This document shows, one piece after another, positions 41,156 through 50,489 of a stretch of DNA of 64,000 bases. The notes under the pieces were generated by a model that worked only from the letters and a program-made list of their open reading frames with translations, was not told the DNA's origin and did no database searches. Source of the stretch: Paenibacillus eucommiae (GTDB lineage Bacteria; Bacillota; Bacilli; Paenibacillales; NBRC-103111); assembly GCF_017874215.1 (NCBI RefSeq), contig NZ_JAGGLB010000017.1, forward strand, positions 124,001 through 188,000. Reading direction: 5' to 3'. The position numbers were made by a program, and so were the translations under genes. The first letter of the stretch is position 1. The number at the start of each line of letters is the position of its first letter.

Positions 41156-42051
41156 GCTATAAGAGACAGAACGACATCAGCGAGGGAGCTTCTATGAGCA
41201 AGGATGCGCCCAAAGTAAAGCTTCAATTGTTTGAAGCTGGTTATTGCAAGCATCCAGAGTGGGTAACTATGCAGGGAGGGTCGCTGAAGGCGTACCGGAT
41301 TCCGGCGATTTTTGCTTGCATTGAGCATCCGGAGGCTGGCTATATTTTATTTGACACCGGGTATGCGGGCCGGTTTCTTCAAGCAACGGACCGTCTGCCT
41401 AACCGTCTGTACCGCTGGATCACACCTGTGTCTTTTCAGGAAGGGGATAGTGCGGCACAGCGGCTGCTTGCCCGGGGAATTTTGCCGGAGCAGATTGGCA
41501 AAATCATCATTTCACACTTTCATGCTGATCATATAGCAGGGCTCAGAGATTTTCCCGCTGCAGAGCTTCATTATGCACCTAATGCTTATGAAGCGGTTCG
41601 CCACCTCAGCGGGCTTCCCGCACTTCGCCGGGCGTTTCTCCCGGAGCTGCTGCCCGAGAATTTCGAGGAGCGTTCCCGTCCGCTGCGTGAGGAGCAGGAG
41701 GTCGAACTGCCGCTGAATGTTCCTTTTACTTCGGCTAATGACATTCTTGGTGACGGCAGCCTGCTGGCCGTTGACTTGCCTGGCCATGCGGATGGGCAGA
41801 TTGGACTGTTCTTATCGACGGAGAGGCATCAATACTTACTCTGCGCTGACGCGGCCTGGTCTAGCCGTGCGTACCGGGAGAAGCTGCCGCCGAATAAGCT
41901 CGCAAGCCTTATTATGCCTGATTCCGAGGCGTATGCGGACAGCTTTCAACGGCTTGTTATTTTACATGAGCGTTATCCTGATTTGCGCATTGTGCCGTCG
42001 CATTGTCCTGAGGTATGGGCTGATTGGATATTAGGTGGTGAGCCACTTTAA
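41152..42051 (+). CDS. MBL-fold metallo-hydrolase
   Basis: 299-residue metallo-beta-lactamase-fold enzyme, lactonase-like. Metal-binding HFHADH at residues 122-127 (ISHFHADHIAG), the later His in VDLPGHADGQIG, Asp in LLCADAAWSS and His in IVPSHCPEVW. ATG 41152 overlaps the epimerase stop as ATGA with GAGGAAGG upstream; ATG 41194 behind GAGGGAG would give 285 residues. In this operon it takes the place where OleABCD clusters have an alpha/beta hydrolase (OleB), so ester or lactone cleavage or formation is possible. Confidence 0.92.
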   Translation: MSYKRQNDISEGASMSKDAPKVKLQLFEAGYCKHPEWVTMQGGSLKAYRIPAIFACIEHPEAGYILFDTGYAGRFLQATDRLPNRLYRWITPVSFQEGDSAAQRLLARGILPEQIGKIIISHFHADHIAGLRDFPAAELHYAPNAYEAVRHLSGLPALRRAFLPELLPENFEERSRPLREEQEVELPLNVPFTSANDILGDGSLLAVDLPGHADGQIGLFLSTERHQYLLCADAAWSSRAYREKLPPNKLASLIMPDSEAYADSFQRLVILHERYPDLRIVPSHCPEVWADWILGGEPL

Positions 42052-43373
42052 TGTGGACCGATAATCTGCGTATTATGTATCAATATGGGCTAACCCGGCA
42101 TGGACGGCGCTTCCGAAGTCGTGAGGAGCTCGGGCGTTGGCAGGAGAGAAGGCTGCTGCACCATTTGGAAAAGGTAAGGAAAGGCTCACCATTTTACAAG
42201 GAGTTATGGGGAAGTCGCCCGGTTACGGATTGGCGTGATTTTCCGATGATCGATAAAAGCCTGATGATGGCTCATTTCGACCAGCTCAATACGGCGGGTA
42301 TCCGCAAGGAGGATGCCTTCGCATTGGCGTTGGAGGCGGAGAGAACACGTGAATTCACGCCACAAATCGGCGGCATGACCATTGGTTTGTCTTCCGGTAC
42401 TTCGGGCAATCGCGGGCTGTTTCTCATTAGTCCTGCGGAGCGAATGGCATGGGCGGGGGCGATTCTCGCCAAGGTTCTTCCAGGCTCCCTGTTTGCGCGG
42501 CATAGCATTGCTTTTTTCCTGCGGGCGAATAGTAATTTGTATGGTACTGTGGGAAGCAGAAGGCTGCGGTTCGAATTTTATGATCTGCTTGATTCCATGG
42601 AACAGCATCTTAGCTGCTTGAATGAACAGAAGCCTAGCTTGCTTGTAGCGCCTCCATCCATGCTTCGTTTGCTAGCCGAGCAGCAGAGACAGGGCCGTTT
42701 AAGGATTCATCCAGAGCGGATCTTATCGGTAGCTGAGGTGCTTGATCCGCTGGATAAGCGTTATGTGGAGGAGGCCTTCGGCCAGCCGGTTCATCAGGTG
42801 TATCAGTGTACGGAAGGGCTGCTTGCTGCGACCTGTTCGCACGGAACGCTGCATCTTAATGAAGACATTGTATACATTCAAAAAGAATACGTGGATCACA
42901 GCCTGCGAAAATTCGTGCCGATCATTACTGATTTTTCCCGATATGCGCAGCCGATTGTCCGTTATCGCTTAAATGACCTGCTGACGGAGCGGGAGCAAGC
43001 CTGCTCTTGCGGGTCGCCTTTTACAGCTATCGAAATGATAGAAGGGCGCTGCGATGATGTGTATTATTTCCCTGCTGTTTCTGGAAGCCAATGGATACCC
43101 GTATTCCCGGATTTTATTTCCCGTGCCATTATTGCTGCTTCCGGTGAAGTGGAGGCCTATCATGCCGTTCTTCATGCAGCGGACAGGCTGGAAATATCGC
43201 TGCAGGTGAAGGCTGATGAGCGTGCTGGTGCACAAACGGCAATTGCAGGGGCTTTGGAGGTGTTGTGCGCCCGTGTCGGGTGCAGGATGCCTAGGCTGGA
43301 ATTCACATCTTATCAGCCGCAGGTTTCTGGCGGGCGCAAGCTGCGGCGTGTAGAAAGCCGGGCTGGACGTTAG
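42051..43373 (+). CDS. CoF390/phenylacetate-CoA-ligase-like adenylate-forming enzyme
   Basis: 440-residue adenylating enzyme of the ANL superfamily, CoF390-synthetase/PaaK branch. ATP loop IGLSSGTSGNRGLFLI near residue 108, HQVYQCTEGLLAATC, the metal-type cluster ACSCGSPFTAIEM, and the hinge GRCDDVYY. ATG 42051 overlaps the upstream stop (TAATG). It would activate a carboxylic acid as AMP-ester for transfer to a thiol, amine or for ring closure. I expect it to act with the ATP-grasp and ketosynthase enzymes on one product. It is the last gene of the overlapping run; no thiolation-domain gene is adjacent. Confidence 0.87.
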   Translation: MWTDNLRIMYQYGLTRHGRRFRSREELGRWQERRLLHHLEKVRKGSPFYKELWGSRPVTDWRDFPMIDKSLMMAHFDQLNTAGIRKEDAFALALEAERTREFTPQIGGMTIGLSSGTSGNRGLFLISPAERMAWAGAILAKVLPGSLFARHSIAFFLRANSNLYGTVGSRRLRFEFYDLLDSMEQHLSCLNEQKPSLLVAPPSMLRLLAEQQRQGRLRIHPERILSVAEVLDPLDKRYVEEAFGQPVHQVYQCTEGLLAATCSHGTLHLNEDIVYIQKEYVDHSLRKFVPIITDFSRYAQPIVRYRLNDLLTEREQACSCGSPFTAIEMIEGRCDDVYYFPAVSGSQWIPVFPDFISRAIIAASGEVEAYHAVLHAADRLEISLQVKADERAGAQTAIAGALEVLCARVGCRMPRLEFTSYQPQVSGGRKLRRVESRAGR

Positions 43374-43539
43374 TATCGAAAATGGTAGTGGAAATCGTAT
43401 AGAAAATCGGCTCAACCTAATAATCAGTGCTTGACAGTCAAGCTAACCTTCGAGGCGGTTAAATGCTGCGAAAATGCCAGCTTTATAGCGGCCCGGTACT
43501 TGTCATAGCTATTTTCATATCGGCAAGGGTGGGTAACTC

Positions 43540-43583
43540 GTACACACGTACACACGTACACACGTACACACGTACACACGTAC
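43540..43583. repeat. 8-bp tandem repeat GTACACAC x5
   Basis: Units start at 43540, 43548, 43556, 43564 and 43572, plus GTAC at 43580. Perfect. Confidence 0.95.
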
Positions 43584-43589
43584 GCTAAA

Positions 43590-43770
43590 GGTCACTTCAG
43601 TCCGTTAGAAGCGGACATGCAGCGAAATGAGATTGTAACGGTCACTTTTGTCCCTTACCGGCTGAAAAGGGAGCGATTGTAGGGAAAACCGCCTTCTAAG
43701 GGTCGCGGATGTCCGTAAGAATCGTGAAAATGTAAAAATCAGCCTCTAAAGGTCAGCGGTGACTGCTAGA
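43590..43770. repeat. Degenerate GGTCACTT/GTCCGTTAG repeat cluster
   Basis: Related motifs recur: GGTCACTTCAGTCCGTTAG, GGTCACTTTTGTCCCTTA, GGGTCGCGGATGTCCGTAAG and GGTCAGCGGTGACTGCTAG, spaced about 45-60 bases. Another family of Paenibacillus-type intergenic repeats. Confidence 0.6.
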
Positions 43771-43942
43771 GACAGGTCCTTTCCATTTCTGAGGATATCT
43801 TCCGTCGCTATGATATACGGATTTTGCATCGGTCTATTCCTCTTTTGTTGTTGGGTAGGACTTTCAACCGTACAGGATTGGCAGATATTTTTCCAGTTTT
43901 AGCTATCCATTCATTTGATATAGAAAAGAGGACGTCCAACTG

Positions 43943-45109
43943 ATGCACAGGATTCAATTATATGATAAGGATTCCATTGGTGGAATGAGCTGGCCGGACA
44001 CTGAGGATGGCTCCTATGCGAAGCGCTATTTGCTTCCGCTGCTTGAGCATCCGACGGAAGCGATCATCCCAAATGTGTCTACCTCTCTACATGTGCTGCG
44101 GCTGAGCTCATGCGTGCTTCCGATTACCGTTAATGAAAAAGAGTACGCAAACTCCTACGTCTGCTCTCCTTACACCCACTATGTCAGCTACGCCAAACAG
44201 GAATTATATTTGCTGAAATCCCGGCCTGCTGAGGTGCTGCTGTCAGGTTTGCTTGATGCTGTCGGTCTGCTGCTGAAAGCCACCCGGTTCAACAAGGCTG
44301 TACATATCAACAACTGGCTGCTTTCCACGAATCTATTCCCGGACCTTCAAGAGCTTCCGGAGCAAGAGGTTGAGGATGCAGTCGCTCAATTGCTAGCCTC
44401 CTTTCCTCAGCATACTTTGATCATGCGATCATTGAACCGGGTAACGAGCGGGGCGCTGATGGACGTGTTGGAGAAAATCGGGTTTCGCTTCGTGCCGAGC
44501 CGTCAGGTATATATGTTTAACCCCTCAGAGGGCGGGGGAATGAACGCTAAAGCACGTTGGTTGATGAAAAGGGACCATGCTCTGCTGGAGAAGCATCAGT
44601 ATGAGGTGTTGGGACCGGAAGAGCTGGGCGAGGAGGATGTTCCACGGCTGGCAGAGCTGTATCGCAAGCTTTATTTAGACAAGCATTCTTATTGCAACCC
44701 GCAGTTTGGCGAGCGCTTTTTCTCATTCGCGCTGCGGGAGAAGCTGCTGCAGTTCCATGCCCTGCGCCACCGTGATTCGGGGAGGCTTGATGCGGTGCTT
44801 GGTTATTTTTGCCGCAGCGGGGTTATGACGACCCCCATTTTTGGATACGATACATCACTTTCCCAGGAAATTGGTTTATACCGCATGCTGTCGTCTGTAC
44901 TGATTGGGATCGCCCGGAGTAACGGTCACTTGCTGCACGAAAGCTCGGGCGCGGCGCAGTTCAAACGGAATCGTGGCGCAGTGGCCGCAATGGAGTACAG
45001 TGCCGTATATGATCGTCATCTTGCGCCTCACAGACGAATAGGCTGGAGTCTGCTGCAGCAGGTGCTGGACCGCATCGGCGTACCCTTAATGGAGAAGTAT
45101 AAGCTTTAA
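43943..45109 (+). CDS. GNAT/FemAB-like acyltransferase
   Basis: 388-residue cytoplasmic protein with two GNAT-like halves. The C-terminal half has the pattern of a FemAB/GNAT fold: LYRKLYLDKHSYCNPQFGE, DAVLGYFCRSGVMTTPIFGY, YRMLSSVLIGIARSNGHLLHE. The N-terminal half includes HVLRLSSCVLPITVNEKEY. AAGAGG about 12 bases upstream of ATG 43943. It follows the ketosynthase operon in the same direction after 569 bases, so it may be a tailoring enzyme (for example adding an acyl or aminoacyl group) of the same pathway or independent. Confidence in the family is moderate. Confidence 0.65.
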   Translation: MHRIQLYDKDSIGGMSWPDTEDGSYAKRYLLPLLEHPTEAIIPNVSTSLHVLRLSSCVLPITVNEKEYANSYVCSPYTHYVSYAKQELYLLKSRPAEVLLSGLLDAVGLLLKATRFNKAVHINNWLLSTNLFPDLQELPEQEVEDAVAQLLASFPQHTLIMRSLNRVTSGALMDVLEKIGFRFVPSRQVYMFNPSEGGGMNAKARWLMKRDHALLEKHQYEVLGPEELGEEDVPRLAELYRKLYLDKHSYCNPQFGERFFSFALREKLLQFHALRHRDSGRLDAVLGYFCRSGVMTTPIFGYDTSLSQEIGLYRMLSSVLIGIARSNGHLLHESSGAAQFKRNRGAVAAMEYSAVYDRHLAPHRRIGWSLLQQVLDRIGVPLMEKYKL

Positions 45110-45241
45110 CAAGCTGCCGTGTAGTCTGCGTAACCATTTACCGGAATATTGTGAATGAATGCAGAGAAAACATGAATTGTCAGGCTGTGAGAATCCAAGT
45201 AATATGTAAAATAGGGATAATCAAGTGAACATAAATAGAAA

Positions 45242-45255
45242 TGAAAGCGCTAACA
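45242..45255. promoter_or_regulatory. Perfect cre site (CcpA) before the second YesM/YesN pair
   Basis: TGAAAGCGCTAACA matches the cre consensus TGWAANCGNTNWCA at all 14 positions. It lies 25 bases before the kinase start and just before GAGGAGG, in the leader of the kinase-regulator-importer operon, so the whole operon should be repressed by CcpA on good carbon sources. Confidence 0.8.
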
Positions 45256-45280
45256 TTGAGGAGGAAGCACGATTCGAAGC

Positions 45281-46957
45281 ATGCTGCATAATCTCAGATG
45301 GCGTCGGTGGCGCTTAATTCACAAATTGATTTTGTTTTATATGCCGTTGATTGTATTGCCTGTTGTGCTCGGCATGTATTTTGTCACGTCCAATTTTAAC
45401 GGTACAAGCAAAGGAATTATGCAGCAAAATACAGAGGATCTGCTGGATCTTGTAGTAGAAAAGCTGGATCAAGAGTTTCACAGTTTTGAGAATTTGAGTT
45501 TGCAGTTTTTTGTTGACACAGATCTGGGCAGATTGTTGCAGGAGAATGCCCCTACATATTTGCAAAGTGCAAAACTTAAAAGCGATCTGGATAAACGGGT
45601 ACAAATATTACTAGGCTCCTTCAGACCCTATATTTCAAGCGCGATTCTGACATGGGGAAATAACCAGTACGTTTTTGGACGAAAAGATCCGCACATATTG
45701 AGTGGAGAGTATGCCAAGTTCGTTAGCAATATCGAAGAAGGTGAGGGCAGCGTTTCATGGGAGCTAGAGGCGTCGAATGAGTCGGGGAAACGTGTGATAT
45801 TGCTGGGTCGGGATATCAATCATATGGAGCGGTTTCATAAAATTGCCGAGCTTATTTTTGTTATTGATCCGGATACGTTTATGCGCACACTGGAAGAAAC
45901 CAAGATCAGCAAGAACGCGGTATTCGAGCTTTATTCGGCGGGCGGGAATCTGATCTTGAGCACAGGCAAGTGGAATCCTTCCGACAAGGACAAGTATTTG
46001 ATCACTGAAGTCAGAAGTCACCGTTATGATTGGACTTTGAAGACGATGATTCCTCTTCAGCAGCTGCATGATCAAATCGAAAGAACCATTTATATCTCTA
46101 TTATAGTCACTATACTATGCGTACTGCTTGGCCTAGGAGTTACGCAGCTCATTGTGATGGATATCGTCATTCCAATCAAAAAACTGATGATGAATATGAA
46201 GCAAGGTGTAAGAGGCGTGGAGCCGCTGCGCTTGAAAAAATTTCGCGGCGCGCAAGAAGTAACCAAGCTGAATGACACTTTTATTTCCGTCTTGCTGGAG
46301 ATTCATCAGCTTAACCATGAGGTAATGGCTACACAGCAGAAAAAACAGGCTGCAGAAGTCAGAGCTTTGCAAAATCAGCTGACGCCTCATTTTCTGTACA
46401 ATACGTTAAATTCCATTCGCTGGATGGCGATTATTCAAAAGCAGGACAATATCAAGGAGATGGCAGATTCACTGTCCAGCCTGTTAGCGTATTCCATTCG
46501 CGACCCGGGTCAACGGGTTACGATTCAGGATGAAATAAATATTCTTTACGATTATATTAAAATTCAAAAGGTTCGCTATCAGGATTTCATATTAATTGTA
46601 GATATCCCAGAGTCCTTCTATGATCTTCATATGTTGAAATTTTTACTCCAGCCGATCATAGAGAATGCAGTCATGCATGGTATCTCTGAAGCCAGCCGAA
46701 GTGGAGAAATCAAATTGCATGCTTATAAAGAACTTAATGAATTGCATATTGTTGTATCTGATAACGGCTGCGGGATGAGTGAAGACAGGCTGGAGCAGAT
46801 TCGAGACTTATTACATAGCGGAAAAGAAAGCAACCATTTGGGGTTAAAGAACATTCATGAACGAATTCAGCTGCATTACGGGAAGAAGTATGGGCTGCAA
46901 ATCGAAAGTGATTTTGACGAGGGAACCCGGGTGGAATTGGTGTTGCCATGGATGTAA
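45281..46957 (+). CDS. YesM-type sensor histidine kinase (regulates importer 3)
   Basis: 558-residue membrane kinase. First helix about 13-37, extracellular sensor about 40-265, second helix about 270-297 (ISIIVTILCVLLGLGVTQLI), HAMP about 298-355, kinase box QLTPHFLYNTLNSIRWMAI near 365 with the acceptor His, ATPase with QPIIENAVMHGI near 457 and DNGCGMSED. GAGGAGG (45257-45263) lies 17 bases before ATG 45281, a little far; ATT 45272 in frame is better spaced but an unlikely start. Controls the next regulator and importer 3. Confidence 0.95.
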   Translation: MLHNLRWRRWRLIHKLILFYMPLIVLPVVLGMYFVTSNFNGTSKGIMQQNTEDLLDLVVEKLDQEFHSFENLSLQFFVDTDLGRLLQENAPTYLQSAKLKSDLDKRVQILLGSFRPYISSAILTWGNNQYVFGRKDPHILSGEYAKFVSNIEEGEGSVSWELEASNESGKRVILLGRDINHMERFHKIAELIFVIDPDTFMRTLEETKISKNAVFELYSAGGNLILSTGKWNPSDKDKYLITEVRSHRYDWTLKTMIPLQQLHDQIERTIYISIIVTILCVLLGLGVTQLIVMDIVIPIKKLMMNMKQGVRGVEPLRLKKFRGAQEVTKLNDTFISVLLEIHQLNHEVMATQQKKQAAEVRALQNQLTPHFLYNTLNSIRWMAIIQKQDNIKEMADSLSSLLAYSIRDPGQRVTIQDEINILYDYIKIQKVRYQDFILIVDIPESFYDLHMLKFLLQPIIENAVMHGISEASRSGEIKLHAYKELNELHIVVSDNGCGMSEDRLEQIRDLLHSGKESNHLGLKNIHERIQLHYGKKYGLQIESDFDEGTRVELVLPWM

Positions 46958-47039
46958 TTCGCATCGCGTGCTGGGACCTTTGAGCTGTGAGTTGTGAGCT
47001 GTGTGCGGTGGGAAAACAAAGGATGGGGAGAATCACAGG

Positions 47040-48623
47040 ATGAGAACAATCGTGATCGTAGATGATGAAAAGCTGGTCAGAGTTGGCTTGCAATCGATTA
47101 TGAACTGGGAGCAAAATGGCTACGAGGTTATCGGCGTGTATAGAAACGGAGAGGAGGCCTGGGAAGCAATCCAGGGGCGATGCCCTGATATTGTCCTGAC
47201 AGACATTCGTATGCCCAAAATGGATGGAATGGCCCTGATAGCTCTCTTGAAACAGCATTATGCACATGTCAATGTAATCATTTTAAGCAGCTACGAGGAC
47301 TTTGAGTATACACGTAAAGCGATACAGATGAATGTGAAGGATTATTTGGTCAAACATGAATTGGAAGCGGAAGAGCTTGTGAGGGTGCTGAATAATCTGG
47401 ATTACCCGCTGCAGAAGCATGCATCAGAGCCGGCTTCTTTGCAGATACAGGAAAAACAGAAGCTTTTGCTGCTGACCAGGCAGCCTGAGCACAAAGCCTG
47501 GCATAACGGAGCATTCCTGCAAAACGAAATTCCGATGATAGCGCAGCATTTCAACACTGCAGACGAGCAGCAGATTTTCTTTTGGTTTTCTTTTCGGGTG
47601 CTTCCGAATAAGCATGCTGATCTGGAGCATGAATGGAAAGCATTATCTGCGCTGCTGGACGAAGCTTTTGCAAGGTTTCATGCCTGTTTCATTGGTTGTG
47701 AGGCAGGGACCTACGTGGGTTTTATTCAGATGTCTGACCAGACATTGCCGGTGGTTAAAGGGGAAGTAGGCAAAATTACGGATGAAGTGCTGCGCAGCGC
47801 CAAAAATATTTTAAATATGGAGCTTTATTGCGGCTTGAGCGGCGCTTTCACACAATTGAAAGGCTTGCCTGAAGGAAGAAGTGAAGCGACAAAAGCGCTG
47901 GAAGGCTTTTTTTATCAGGGAAAGGGTGTGTATTGGTATGATGAGGCATCCCAGACAAGGAGCTTTTCGGAGGCGGAATGGATTGGATTGTACCGTCAAG
48001 TGAAGCAAATCCTGTGGAATGAACAATTTGATCAATTGTACCTTTGGATAGAGCAGCAATCCGATACCATTTTGCCTGAAATGAACATAGACGAGGCGAT
48101 AAGGTTTGCGCAAATGATAGCGCAGCGGTTGATCGATTATTTACTGGAAAGATACCAGGTGGATCTCATCCATCAGAACAAGGATTTTCCTGTCGTATAT
48201 GAACTGTTTCTGCAGCTCCATCATGCCAATTCATATGGGGAGCTGTCTCGCCTGCTGATTCAAGTGCTGCAAGCCGGTCAAGCTGTTATCCGGGAGTTGA
48301 AGGAGAAGAAAGGCTGGATTAAGAAAACATGCGAATATATCGAAGATAACTTCAATCAGCCCTTGCGTCTGGAAGAGATTGCCCGCCGGGTTAATTTCAG
48401 TGAAAACTACTTTAGTCAACGATTTCGCCAGGAGACGGGCTATTCCTTCTCCGATTATTTAATGAATTACAGGATTGAGAAGGCCAAAGAGCTGTTCTTG
48501 CTCGATCAGCTGTCAACAGAAGAGGTGGCTGAGCAGGTAGGATATGCCAATACGAATTATTTCACACGGGTATTCAAGAAGATCACGGGCATGACGATTT
48601 CTGACTATAAACGGAGAAAGTGA
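47040..48623 (+). CDS. YesN-type response regulator with AraC DNA-binding domain
   Basis: 527-residue regulator. Receiver domain with VIVDDEKLVRVGL, acceptor Asp in IVLTDIRMPKMDG, and VKDYLVKHELE in place of the usual K-P. A long middle domain (about 130-420) of the YesN kind, then AraC double helix-turn-helix (RLEEIARRVNFSENYFSQRF and EEVAEQVGYANTNYFTRVF). GGGGAG (47024-47029) supports ATG 47040. Target: the importer 3 genes and possibly the giant lyase. Confidence 0.95.
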   Translation: MRTIVIVDDEKLVRVGLQSIMNWEQNGYEVIGVYRNGEEAWEAIQGRCPDIVLTDIRMPKMDGMALIALLKQHYAHVNVIILSSYEDFEYTRKAIQMNVKDYLVKHELEAEELVRVLNNLDYPLQKHASEPASLQIQEKQKLLLLTRQPEHKAWHNGAFLQNEIPMIAQHFNTADEQQIFFWFSFRVLPNKHADLEHEWKALSALLDEAFARFHACFIGCEAGTYVGFIQMSDQTLPVVKGEVGKITDEVLRSAKNILNMELYCGLSGAFTQLKGLPEGRSEATKALEGFFYQGKGVYWYDEASQTRSFSEAEWIGLYRQVKQILWNEQFDQLYLWIEQQSDTILPEMNIDEAIRFAQMIAQRLIDYLLERYQVDLIHQNKDFPVVYELFLQLHHANSYGELSRLLIQVLQAGQAVIRELKEKKGWIKKTCEYIEDNFNQPLRLEEIARRVNFSENYFSQRFRQETGYSFSDYLMNYRIEKAKELFLLDQLSTEEVAEQVGYANTNYFTRVFKKITGMTISDYKRRK

Positions 48624-48767
48624 ATACGATCTGAAAATAGGTAACAATCAGCTGTCAAACAACGGAGAATAGTGAATGAATGCCCAAGGAACGTACATTC
48701 ATATTACATGAAATTAACTTTAAGATAAAAGGGTAAGCAATTGAGAAGAAGGGGAGAAAAGACGCAT

Positions 48768-50411
48768 ATGAAATTTGTGAAAACGTTTTTATTGGCTATG
48801 CTTGTTCTCTGTTTGACGATTGTAACAGCTTGCGGCAATTCGAACAATACGAATTCGAATACACCGAAGGCAACAAATACGGCTGGAGCTGAACAAGGAG
48901 GGAAAGAAGAAAACGCTGGTGGTGAACTGGAGCCCTTGAAGCTGTCCTTCTTTTTCCCGGGAAATCCGGACACCGTTATGCCCAGAGGTGAAGATGATTT
49001 TGTCCGGACCTATCTGGAGAAGAAGTTTAATGTGACGATCGCGTTCGATACTTTACCTTTTGGCGATGAATTCAATACGAGATTGAACCTGAAAATTTCA
49101 TCAGGTGATGCACCAGACTTAATGGTAATATCTGGAACATCTACCGTTCAATTGTTTGCGGATGGAGTGATGGGAAATATAGGAGCGGGGCTGAACCCGG
49201 AGGTAATGCCCAACTTCTTTAAATGGGTGACACCTGAGGTGCTGGCTAACTATCAGATTGAGAAGGGATCCACAGCTCGCGGCTATGTTCCGGTTAACCC
49301 GAAACCGATCACCTCTTATTTTATTCGTAAGGATTGGCTGGATGCGTTGAAGCTGGATTATCCGACTAACTACGCAGAGTTGACTGAAGTAGTCCGTGCC
49401 TTTACGCAAGATGATCCAGACGGTAACAAGCGAAATGATACTTATGGATTTACAACGCCAGGGAATGGACAGATGGTAAGCTCCTATTTTCCACAATATA
49501 ACAATCATGGCATATACCAAAGTATGTTCATTGATCCGAAAACAAAAAACTTCAGGACGGCTTATACCGATCCGGTTATAGGAGAAGTTCTGGATGATAT
49601 CAGGGGATGGACTGACAAAGGCTATGTGGACCCCGACTGGTTCTTAAGCGATAATGCCACTTCAGAGCAGAAATTCGCGCAAGGAAGAATTGGCATCATA
49701 TGGGGGGCTGCTGATCAGTTTGCCTTCGATTCCAATCCGAACAGTTATTTCAATCAATTGAAGCAATTGTATCCAAACGCAGATGTCAGAGCATTTAATC
49801 CGTTTCCCGACCATCCTGTCAATTTGAAGATCGAACCTGGATACAGCTGGTCCATTGCCCAAAGAACGATAGAGAAGTCCCCTGAAAAAGTAGATAGAAT
49901 CATTCAGATTGTGGACTGGCTGTTTAGCGAGGAAGGCTACTTGATGACGCATTATGGCATAGAGGACAAACACTATACGCGCAGCGGCAATACCATTACA
50001 CTGAATCCGCAAGCGTATAAGGAGGATGTCATCGATAAAGGGAATTTCCTGGTTGCCTGGCATGCCATGACACCGGAGCGTTATACCGAGCCGCTTGGTC
50101 TGGAGGTCGTGGATCCGACTTTGAGTAATCGTGACAAGGAAATGATGGCGGTTATTAATGATTATGGTATTTTGCAAAGCGCTACAGGCTATATTCCGCC
50201 GGAAGGATTTGACTGGGGATCTTTCGCTACCAAACGCGCAGAAATCCAGGTGCAATACTTGTTTGAGAAAAACAAATACCCGGAGTGGACGCCGCTGCTG
50301 CATGAATTCCTGACGAAATATGGTGCGAACGATCTGTATAATGCTTATGTGGAACAAACGCAGGCTACTGGCGTAGAAGTGAATGACTGGGTATCTCCAA
50401 CAGGCCAATAA
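48768..50411 (+). CDS. Extracellular sugar-binding lipoprotein of ABC importer 3
   Basis: 547-residue solute-binding lipoprotein. Lipobox TIVTAC, Cys at residue 22, then an Asn/Thr-rich linker. Features: TSYFIRKDWLDALKLDYP, calcium-loop-like DPDGNKRNDTYGF near 220, and FLSDNATSEQKFAQGRIGI-like ligand pocket. ATG 48768 has AAGGGGAG upstream (48749-48756). It is followed by a strong hairpin before the permeases. Ligand probably oligosaccharides released by the downstream lyase. Confidence 0.95.
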   Translation: MKFVKTFLLAMLVLCLTIVTACGNSNNTNSNTPKATNTAGAEQGGKEENAGGELEPLKLSFFFPGNPDTVMPRGEDDFVRTYLEKKFNVTIAFDTLPFGDEFNTRLNLKISSGDAPDLMVISGTSTVQLFADGVMGNIGAGLNPEVMPNFFKWVTPEVLANYQIEKGSTARGYVPVNPKPITSYFIRKDWLDALKLDYPTNYAELTEVVRAFTQDDPDGNKRNDTYGFTTPGNGQMVSSYFPQYNNHGIYQSMFIDPKTKNFRTAYTDPVIGEVLDDIRGWTDKGYVDPDWFLSDNATSEQKFAQGRIGIIWGAADQFAFDSNPNSYFNQLKQLYPNADVRAFNPFPDHPVNLKIEPGYSWSIAQRTIEKSPEKVDRIIQIVDWLFSEEGYLMTHYGIEDKHYTRSGNTITLNPQAYKEDVIDKGNFLVAWHAMTPERYTEPLGLEVVDPTLSNRDKEMMAVINDYGILQSATGYIPPEGFDWGSFATKRAEIQVQYLFEKNKYPEWTPLLHEFLTKYGANDLYNAYVEQTQATGVEVNDWVSPTGQ

Positions 50412-50433
50412 GGCTTGAAGAAACAGAAAGCGC

Positions 50434-50460
50434 AAAGGGGAACGGATATAGTTCCCCTTT
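50434..50460 (+). terminator. Attenuator hairpin between binding protein and permeases of importer 3
   Basis: AAAGGGGAAC (50434-50443), loop GGATATA, GTTCCCCTTT (50451-50460): ten perfect pairs, 22 bases after the binding-protein stop. Parallels the hairpin at 14151 in importer 2. Confidence 0.75.
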
Positions 50461-50489
50461 CGTTACAGAATTGGAGTGGAGAAACTGTT

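Larger units (their letters stand above)
43374..43942. other. Intergenic region with microsatellite and GTC-type repeats
   Basis: 569 bases without a gene: an 8-bp tandem repeat (43540-43583), then a stretch (43590-43770) of degenerate repeats with GGTCACTT/GTCCGTTAG-like elements, then an AT-rich leader of the next gene. I see no clear promoter. Confidence 0.6.

Noticed and set aside
37691..43373. Calling the operon a classical OleABCD beta-lactone cluster
   Set aside because: There is no alpha/beta-hydrolase OleB, the adenylase belongs to the CoF390/PaaK side and an ATP-grasp enzyme is added, so only a loose analogy is justified.
43540..43583. CRISPR or iteron origin
   Set aside because: The unit is only 8 bp and perfectly head-to-tail with no spacers and no replication gene beside it; a simple microsatellite.
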